Positions 58,024 to 63,190 of a DNA stretch of 63,190 bases are shown here, in pieces. The stretch spans positions 1 to 63,190 of the IMG/VR virus record IMGVR_UViG_3300042691_045055; one strand, written 5' to 3'. The position numbers and the translations under genes were made by a program. Each line of letters begins with the position of its first letter. Position 1 is the first letter of the stretch. The notes beneath the pieces are model-generated. The model was given only the letters and a program-made list of their open reading frames with translations. It did not search any database and was not told where the DNA came from. This DNA is from a virus.

Positions 58024-58913
58024 AATGTTTGGTTACTGGTGGTAATGGTTTTATTGGATCGCACGTCGTTGATCGATTGATTAACAACGGTCACGAAGTA
58101 ATTGTTATTGATGATTTATCAGGATTAAACGATAAATTTTATTACAATCAAAAAGCTTTGTATTACAGTGAAAACATATGCAATTACGATTTTCTTCTCA
58201 AAGCATGTAAAAATATAGACTTAATTTTTCACCTAGCAGCCGAATCTAGAATTCAACCAGCAATCGAAAATCCTTTGTTGGCTGTACAAACCAATATGGT
58301 TGGAACTGCTAATGTTCTTCAGGCAGCTAGATTAAATGGAGTTAAGCGAGTTGTATATTCTTCAACATCTTCAGTTTATGGTTTGAATGAAAATTTACCA
58401 ACAGACGAAACTACACCTGTTGATTGTTTGAATCCATATTCTACCACAAAATATGGAGGAGAAGAATTGTGTCGAATGTACAGCAAACTTTACAATTTAG
58501 ATACATGTATTTTTAGATATTTTAATGTTTACGGTGAAAGATCTCCCACAAAAGGACTTTACAGTCCTGTTATTGGTTTGTTTATAAAACAAAATAAAGA
58601 AGAAAATAAATTACACATTATGGGTAATGGGTTGCAAAGACGTGATTTTATACATGTTGCTGATGTGGCTGATATCAATATTAAAGCAGCTTTCCATGAA
58701 TCTAATGTGAACGGAGAAACATTCAATATTGGGTTTGGAGAAAATCATTCGATTCAAGAGATAGCAAAAAACATAAATTCAAACATCGAGTATCATCCAC
58801 CTAGAGTAGGTGAAGCTAAAAATACTTTGGCTGACATTACCAAAGTTAAGAAATTTTTTGATTGGAAACCACAAATTAATTTGTGGACTTGGTTATCGAA
58901 TCAATTAAAATAA
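58020..58913 (+). CDS. NAD-dependent UDP-sugar 4-epimerase-like (GalE-type SDR)
   Basis: A 297-residue extended SDR. KCLVTGGNGFIGSHVVDRLI holds the G-x-x-G-x-x-G site and VIVIDDLSG the NAD-selective acidic residue. The catalytic set is intact: SSTSSVYG and Y140-x-x-x-K144 in NPYSTTKYGGEEL. RYFNVYGERSP and RRDFIHVADVADINIKAA are typical for UDP-glucose/GlcNAc 4-epimerases. It could make UDP-galactose for the mutase gene that follows. Confidence 0.85.
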   Translation: MKCLVTGGNGFIGSHVVDRLINNGHEVIVIDDLSGLNDKFYYNQKALYYSENICNYDFLLKACKNIDLIFHLAAESRIQPAIENPLLAVQTNMVGTANVLQAARLNGVKRVVYSSTSSVYGLNENLPTDETTPVDCLNPYSTTKYGGEELCRMYSKLYNLDTCIFRYFNVYGERSPTKGLYSPVIGLFIKQNKEENKLHIMGNGLQRRDFIHVADVADINIKAAFHESNVNGETFNIGFGENHSIQEIAKNINSNIEYHPPRVGEAKNTLADITKVKKFFDWKPQINLWTWLSNQLK

Positions 58914-58916
58914 TTT

Positions 58917-60008
58917 ATGAATTATGATTATTTAATAGTGGGATCTGGATTGTTCGGATCTGTTTTTGCTCGCGAAATGACAGACAAAGGAGCAAAATGT
59001 TTAGTTATAGACAAAAGAAATTTTGTCGGAGGCAACTGTAGAACAACCGATGTAAATGGAATTCATGTTCACGAATATGGACCTCACATATTTCACACTA
59101 GCAGCAAAAGAATATGGGATTACGTGAATAAGTATGCTAATTTCAATAGATTTGTTTATAGACCAAAGGTTATATACAAAAATAAATTATATTCTTTTCC
59201 CATAAATCTGATGACTCTTTATCAAATTTGGGATGTAAAAACTCCAGAGGAGGCTCAGAAAAAAATAAATTCTGTTAAAAAGAATATAGAAAATCCAAAG
59301 AATTTAGAAGAATGGATTGTTTCTCAAGTTGGAGAGGAATTATATCATATTTTTGTGTATGGTTACACTAAAAAACAATGGAACTGCCATCCAAATCAAT
59401 TGCCAGTTTCAATTATAAAGAGGCTACCAATACGTTTAAACTACGATGACAATTACTTTGAAGATAATTATCAAGGAATACCCGAAGAAGGTTATTCTAA
59501 AATATTTGAAAATTTATTAAAAAATGTAACGGTTTTGACAAACGTAGACTATTTTCAAGATAAAGATTATTGGAATAAAAAAGCTAAAAAAGTAGTGTAT
59601 ACCGGAGCAATAGATGAATTTTTTGATTATGAGTATGGTAATTTAAAGTGGAGAAGTTTGAAATTTGAACACGAACATTTAAATATTTCAGATTATCAAG
59701 GAAATGCTGTAATTAATTACACTGAAGAAAGTGTACCTTATACTCGAATAACCGAACACAAACATTTCACATTTGGCAGACAAAACAACACGGTAATAAC
59801 AAAAGAATATCCACAAGAATGGGATAAAAGCAAAGAAAAATTTTATCCATTGAATGACGAAATAAACAACGAATTATATAAAAAATATAAACAAAAAATA
59901 AATAATGAAAAATTTATTTTTGGTGGAAGATTGGCGGATTACAAATATTATGACATGCATCAAGTCATAGGATCTGCTATAGCGGCTAGTGAAAAGGAAA
60001 GCTTGTAG
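58917..60008 (+). CDS. glf: UDP-galactopyranose mutase
   Basis: A 363-residue flavoenzyme (bacterial UGM about 367-390). YLIVGSGLFGSVFAREMTDK is the FAD-binding G-x-G-x-x-G, FVGGNCRTTDVNGIHVHEYG the conserved substrate-site start, and PHIFHTSSKRIWDYVNKYAN and YGYTKKQWNCHPNQLP are UGM signatures. ITEHKHFTFGRQNNTVITKE near the C-terminus also fits. It converts UDP-Galp to UDP-Galf, a sugar absent from most virion glycans described so far. Confidence 0.93.
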   Translation: MNYDYLIVGSGLFGSVFAREMTDKGAKCLVIDKRNFVGGNCRTTDVNGIHVHEYGPHIFHTSSKRIWDYVNKYANFNRFVYRPKVIYKNKLYSFPINLMTLYQIWDVKTPEEAQKKINSVKKNIENPKNLEEWIVSQVGEELYHIFVYGYTKKQWNCHPNQLPVSIIKRLPIRLNYDDNYFEDNYQGIPEEGYSKIFENLLKNVTVLTNVDYFQDKDYWNKKAKKVVYTGAIDEFFDYEYGNLKWRSLKFEHEHLNISDYQGNAVINYTEESVPYTRITEHKHFTFGRQNNTVITKEYPQEWDKSKEKFYPLNDEINNELYKKYKQKINNEKFIFGGRLADYKYYDMHQVIGSAIAASEKESL

Positions 60009-60009
60009 T

Positions 60010-61047
60010 ATGAAATCTTTAATTTTATCATTAGATCAAAATATGTCTAATATTTTTAATTATTTTCTATGTGATGAAAAAGATACAATACACAATTTTA
60101 TTATCAACGATTCAAACGAACAGACTTTAAAATTATACAATAAAAATTCTTGTTTAGTAAACGAAAATTCTCTTTTATCTGAATATGATTTTGTTTTTAT
60201 GTTTTTAGAACCTCTTCATTTTGTTGACAATCACATGTATACAAAATGGTTGCCAAGCGGAAATACAGTTATAAAATCTTCAGCTAGCACAACAATCGAA
60301 GATTATAGAAACAATTGTAGAAAATACAAAAATATTTTAAGTAAAATAAAATATTCAAAAATTATAATAGTTGACACTAGCGACCGGTCAATATACAAGG
60401 ATGGTGGTTTCGAATTTATTAGATCTAATATATGTTCACAAATAGATTTAATTTTAAAAAGAGAATATAGAAGAACTTACGAATATTCATACAAAAAAGA
60501 AAATGTTAAACCATTTCCATATATGACATTTTCATCCGAACATGTGAAAAAATTTTATATCGATCCTTATCATGAAAAAAATATCCATGGAAGATTAAAC
60601 TGCTCAACTTGGGCAGGTGCTGAACTGTATCGAGTTGAATTAGGTCTTCGAGACGAATGGGTTAATAGATATTACATGCTGCGTGCAATAGAAAAATTAG
60701 ATAATAGCATAGTTAAAGTAAATTTGCCACGCGATCAATACATGGAATGTTTTAAAAAATTCAAAATGTTTATACATTTAAACGGAACTGGACATTTGTG
60801 TCATCGTTTTTTTGAAGGATTATCTACAGACACTTTGATGCTGTGGCAAGAAAATGATGTTATACTACCAAGTTCTTTTCATGAACTTTGTGTTTTTGAA
60901 CATCCAGAAGAATACGCACATAAAGTAAATATCTTAAAAACAAATGTTTACGCTTTCAATGAAGCATATGCACATCAGAGAGAATTGATAAAAAAATATT
61001 TTAATCAAAAATATATAAAAGATTTTATTTTTAATTCTTTAAAGTGA
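60010..61047 (+). CDS. putative glycosyltransferase, last gene of glycan cassette
   Basis: A 345-residue protein; the ATG at 60010 is one base after the glf stop, preferred to an in-frame start at 59989 inside glf. I recognise no clear family. FKMFIHLNGTGHLCHRFFEG, then LSTDTLMLWQ, resembles the acceptor/donor site layout of exostosin-like GT-B enzymes (F-E-x-L). With a cassette position after the mutase, a Galf or other transferase role is a guess. Confidence 0.5.
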   Translation: MKSLILSLDQNMSNIFNYFLCDEKDTIHNFIINDSNEQTLKLYNKNSCLVNENSLLSEYDFVFMFLEPLHFVDNHMYTKWLPSGNTVIKSSASTTIEDYRNNCRKYKNILSKIKYSKIIIVDTSDRSIYKDGGFEFIRSNICSQIDLILKREYRRTYEYSYKKENVKPFPYMTFSSEHVKKFYIDPYHEKNIHGRLNCSTWAGAELYRVELGLRDEWVNRYYMLRAIEKLDNSIVKVNLPRDQYMECFKKFKMFIHLNGTGHLCHRFFEGLSTDTLMLWQENDVILPSSFHELCVFEHPEEYAHKVNILKTNVYAFNEAYAHQRELIKKYFNQKYIKDFIFNSLK

Positions 61048-61089
61048 TTTTTAAATAAACACTTTTTGGATCTAAGTAAGTATTTGTAG

Positions 61090-61100
61090 TGCGTATAATA
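61090..61100 (+). promoter_or_regulatory. putative -10 element (TGCGTATAATA) before gp41
   Basis: Identical 11-mer to the one before gp55. It lies in the 57-base gap between the glycan cassette and gp41 and ends 4 bases before the annotated ATG, so the transcript would be leaderless or initiate within the codon; a TTGGAT at 61066 is too far (22 bases) for a standard -35. It likely marks a fresh transcription start for replication genes. Confidence 0.45.
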
Positions 61101-61104
61101 CACC

Positions 61105-62529
61105 ATGAAAATTGAACATGTAATTTTATTTAATTTAATCAAAAAAGAAGATTATGCAAGAAAGGTTCTTGCTTTTATTTCCTCTGACTATTTTTCAGAA
61201 ACATCCGAACGAAGCACATTTGAAATTGTTCGTTCGTATTTTGAAAAATACAACACATGTCCATCAATCTCTGCATTAAACATAGAAATTGATTCTTTGA
61301 CTGCAAGTCAAGCAGATCATGAAAATATGCGTGACTTGCTGAAAATTGTAGAAAATCTAAAAGACGCAAATGATGTTCAATGGGCAATCGATGCCACTGA
61401 AAAATGGTGTAAAGATCGTGCAGTTTACAATGCTATTTACAATTGCATCAAAATCATAGACGACAAAGAAGGCAAACAAAAGCTCAGTAAAAATGCCATT
61501 CCCGAATTGCTTCGTCAAGCTTTGAGTGTGAGTTTCGACACGAACATTGGACACGATTACACCGAATGTCTCAAAGAACGCTACGAATACTATCACAACG
61601 GCGAAGAAAAGATACCTTTTGATCTTTCAATGTTGAACACCATCACCGATGGTGGTGTGCCACGCAAAACCTTGAATGTAGTAGCAGCTCCCACTGGTGG
61701 TGGCAAAAGTATCTTTTTGTGTCACCATGCAGCCGCTTGCTTGCGTCAAAACAAAAATGTTCTGTATATTACACTCGAAATGAGCGAGCAGCGAATCGCC
61801 GAACGCATCGACGCAAATCTCACCAACACGCGTCTCAACGAGTTGCGTGAGTTGCCGTATCAAATGTATGAAAAGAAGTTTCAACGCGCGACACAAGAAA
61901 TTCACGGCAAGTTGATCATCAAAGAATATCCCACAGGTACAGCTAGTTCTTTGAATTTCCGGCATTTGCTAGACGAACTGCGTCTCAAAAAGAATTTTGT
62001 ACCTGATGTAGTGATTGTTGATTATTTAAACATCTGTGCTTCGGCTAGATACAAAGCAAGTGCCTCGGTAAACAGCTACACGCTTGTGAAAGCAATAGCC
62101 GAGGAATTGCGCGGTCTTGCGGTCGAAATGAATGTGCAACTGTTTACAGCCACGCAAATCAATCGTCAAGGATTCAACAACAGCGATGTGGATCTCACCA
62201 ACACAGCCGAGAGTATGGGATTGCCAGCAACTGCCGATTTCTTTATTGCTTTGATTGGCACCGAAGAACTCGAAGAACTGAATCAGGTGATGATGAAGCA
62301 ACTCAAAAATCGTCTTGGTGATGTTGGCAACAACCGCAAGTTTGTTGTGGGTCTCGACAAAAGCAAAATGAAGTTTTACGATGTAAACGCATCAGCGCAA
62401 CAAACAATTGTTCATGTCAACAGCGAAACTGGCAGAGTTGCACCCAAAGACGATCAAGATCCGTATGATGATTCGATATTCAACAAAAGCGACAAAAAAT
62501 TTCGACAAAAATTCGACGATTGGGAATAA
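61105..62529 (+). CDS. 41: replicative DNA helicase gp41 (DnaB-like)
   Basis: A 474-residue helicase (T4 gp41 is 475). The Walker A APTGGGKS is at residues 195-202; DVVIVDYLNICASARY is Walker B, and LFTATQINRQGFNN the RecA-fold motif 3 region with a downstream ESMGLPATADFFIALI. It is the hexameric replication-fork helicase. In T4 uvsX, 40 and 41 are near neighbours; here the glycan cassette separates uvsX from 41. Confidence 0.95.
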   Translation: MKIEHVILFNLIKKEDYARKVLAFISSDYFSETSERSTFEIVRSYFEKYNTCPSISALNIEIDSLTASQADHENMRDLLKIVENLKDANDVQWAIDATEKWCKDRAVYNAIYNCIKIIDDKEGKQKLSKNAIPELLRQALSVSFDTNIGHDYTECLKERYEYYHNGEEKIPFDLSMLNTITDGGVPRKTLNVVAAPTGGGKSIFLCHHAAACLRQNKNVLYITLEMSEQRIAERIDANLTNTRLNELRELPYQMYEKKFQRATQEIHGKLIIKEYPTGTASSLNFRHLLDELRLKKNFVPDVVIVDYLNICASARYKASASVNSYTLVKAIAEELRGLAVEMNVQLFTATQINRQGFNNSDVDLTNTAESMGLPATADFFIALIGTEELEELNQVMMKQLKNRLGDVGNNRKFVVGLDKSKMKFYDVNASAQQTIVHVNSETGRVAPKDDQDPYDDSIFNKSDKKFRQKFDDWE

Positions 62530-62545
62530 AAACAAAATCTTGTTA

Positions 62546-62553
62546 GTATAATA
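62546..62553 (+). promoter_or_regulatory. putative -10 element (GTATAATA) before tRNA
   Basis: GTATAATA lies 10 bases before the tRNA-Met gene in the 34-base gap after gp41. It matches the last 8 bases of the gp55 and gp41 elements. No clear -35. Confidence 0.4.
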
Positions 62554-62563
62554 AAGTATAGTT

Positions 62564-62634
62564 TGCGGGATAGATTAAAGGCAGATCATCGGTCTCATAA
62601 TCCGATCGTGGTGGTTCGAGTCCACCTCCCGCTA
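62564..62634 (+). tRNA. tRNA-Met (CAT anticodon)
   Basis: Cloverleaf with acceptor arm 62564-62570/62627-62633, D arm 62573-62587, anticodon loop CTCATAA (anticodon CAT at 62596-62598), T arm GGTGG-TTCGAGT-CCACC and discriminator A at 62634. CCA is not encoded. Position 1-72 is a U-U mismatch and 31-39 is T-T. A mismatch at 1-72 is a hallmark of initiator tRNAs, but the anticodon stem lacks the GGG/CCC initiator feature, so elongator Met or a lysidine-modified Ile tRNA are both possible. Confidence 0.88.
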
Positions 62635-62636
62635 TT

Positions 62637-62816
62637 ATGAACAATCAAGATAGTTGTTGGTACTGCAAAAAAGATGATGGTGAGATGAAATTCTGCTGGG
62701 AATTTGATACATTTGTTCATGTTGCTTGCGTACAACAAGCAGCCAAAAACAAAGACGATCGCGAGGCGCAAATTATTGCCGATGAAATTTTGGGTCCTCG
62801 TAGCTCAGTTGGATAG
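62637..62816 (+). CDS. 59-residue zinc-finger-like protein overlapping tRNA-Arg
   Basis: A short ORF. Its first part has the pattern C7-x2-C10-x9-C20-x7-H28-x2-C31, with Trp8, Trp21 and Phe19, so it could bind one zinc ion and resembles small treble-clef/zinc-ribbon phage proteins. The start has no visible SD because tRNA-Met ends 2 bases upstream; internal ATGs are alternatives. The last residues (G-P-R-S-S-V-G) and the TAG stop are encoded by the first 23 bases of tRNA-Arg. Function unknown. Confidence 0.55.
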   Translation: MNNQDSCWYCKKDDGEMKFCWEFDTFVHVACVQQAAKNKDDREAQIIADEILGPRSSVG

Positions 62817-62867
62817 AGCTATGCGCTTCTACCGCATAGGTCGCAGGTTCGAGCCCTGCCGAGGATG
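62794..62867 (+). tRNA. tRNA-Arg (TCT anticodon)
   Basis: Complete cloverleaf: acceptor stem 62794-62800/62860-62866 (one G-U pair at the top), D arm GCTC/GAGC, anticodon stem ATGCG/CGCAT with loop CTTCTAC (TCT), T arm GCAGG-TTCGAGC-CCTGC, and discriminator G. CCA is not encoded. It reads AGA, a codon frequent in the AT-rich genes of this phage. The zinc-finger ORF ends inside it. Confidence 0.95.
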
Positions 62868-62879
62868 TTTGGAGAAACA

Positions 62880-63110
62880 ATGAATTATCGACTTCACATT
62901 GATGTACCGCTTGTAGCCGACATGAACCAATCGGTTGCAATGTCTAAACAATTAATAGAAATTATTAAAAATTCTTTAGTTGATAATAATATTGAGAACA
63001 TTAAAATAAATTATCGTTTAGGTAACGATGAAGATCGTCAAAAATCAAATTATTTAAATATTAATGAAAATGGACATGCGAGCAATAAAAAAAGTATTAT
63101 TGAATTATAA
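62880..63110 (+). CDS. hypothetical 76-residue protein
   Basis: A protein I do not recognise. I start at the ATG at 62880, six bases after GGAG; an in-frame ATG at 62865 would lie in the 3' end of tRNA-Arg. It is helical in its first half (DMNQSVAMSKQLIEIIKNSL) and polar and Asn-rich after that. The stop overlaps the end of the minus-strand gene by 6 bases, so the two are convergent. Confidence 0.5.
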   Translation: MNYRLHIDVPLVADMNQSVAMSKQLIEIIKNSLVDNNIENIKINYRLGNDEDRQKSNYLNINENGHASNKKSIIEL

Positions 63111-63190
63111 TTTTAGAATACCATTATCAAATTCCCAGTGACAATTTGGACATAATCCAATTATATTTTTATCGCTGTTGATTTCAATAA
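63105..63190 (-). CDS. C-terminus of HNH-endonuclease-like protein (partial)
   Basis: The last 27 codons of a minus-strand gene that extends past the window edge. It contains IGLCPNCHWEFDNGILKL, with Cys-x2-Cys-His and a W-E-F-D tail, the typical C-terminal zinc-ligand and catalytic region of HNH nucleases. It is the only convincing minus-strand gene here and converges on the preceding gene. Without the N-terminal His-Asn part a general zinc-ribbon protein cannot be excluded. Confidence 0.55.
   Translation of the reverse strand, partial: IEINSDKNIIGLCPNCHWEFDNGILKL

Noticed and set aside
62865-62879. ATG at the 3' end of tRNA-Arg as start of the last + strand gene
   Set aside because: GGAG at 62870-62873 is placed for the ATG at 62880, and the earlier ATG lies in mature tRNA sequence.

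Overview
The window is a contiguous piece of a tailed double-stranded DNA phage genome, a T4-like contractile-tailed myovirus of the marine/freshwater 'exo-T-even' (cyanophage/pelagiphage-like) type. Recognisable T4 orthologues are gp25, gp6, gp8, gp13, gp14, gp15, gp16, gp17, gp18, gp19, gp20, gp21, gp22, gp23, UvsY, UvsW, gp55, gp47, gp46, UvsX and gp41. Almost every gene is on the + strand with ATGA or TAATG overlaps or very short gaps. No gene-free stretch exceeds about 300 bases; the longest gap is roughly 145 bases, before gp55. No photosynthesis genes are visible, and the host cannot be named from sequence alone.

Layout. (1) 1-6216: tail-fibre/appendage proteins, including a collagen-like fibre, three adjacent diverged paralogues and a PAAR tail-tip protein. 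(2) 6237-18250: baseplate wedge (gp25, gp6, a gp7-position protein, an enlarged gp8, a 1710-residue DUF4815-like protein). (3) 18267-23094: a glycosyltransferase inside the tail module, a collar-domain/collagen-like fibre, and a beta-helix protein that follows it in the same frame after a single stop codon. (4) 23098-36655: neck, terminase, sheath, tube, portal, protease, scaffold and major capsid protein, closed by a strong terminator. (5) 36735-44434: a tail-tube-like protein, then recombination, repair and late-transcription genes. (6) 44424-61047: a 16.6 kb glycan cassette between uvsX and gene 41. (7) 61105-63190: replicative helicase, tRNA-Met(CAT), a tiny zinc-finger ORF running into tRNA-Arg(TCT), a small ORF, and the 3' end of a minus-strand HNH-like gene.

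How the parts work together. Structural genes are preceded by T4 late-promoter-like NATAAATA boxes, and the late sigma factor gp55 that would read them is encoded here. The gp55, gp41 and tRNA regions instead carry a shared GTATAATA -10-like element. The structural modules build head, neck, tail and fibres; gp46/47, UvsX, UvsY and UvsW are the recombination-dependent replication set, with gp41 as helicase.

The most striking part is the glycan cassette. It encodes about nine or ten glycosyltransferases (GT25, GT10, GT31-, GT34-, GT47- and GT4-like), four methyltransferases, two NAD-dependent sugar epimerases, a UDP-galactopyranose mutase, and a compact set that could take sugar phosphates to a nucleotide-activated heptose: transaldolase, GmhA-like isomerase, HddA-like GHMP kinase, and a fused HAD phosphatase-cytidylyltransferase. 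I infer that the phage makes and assembles its own glycan, either to decorate the virion or to alter the host surface.
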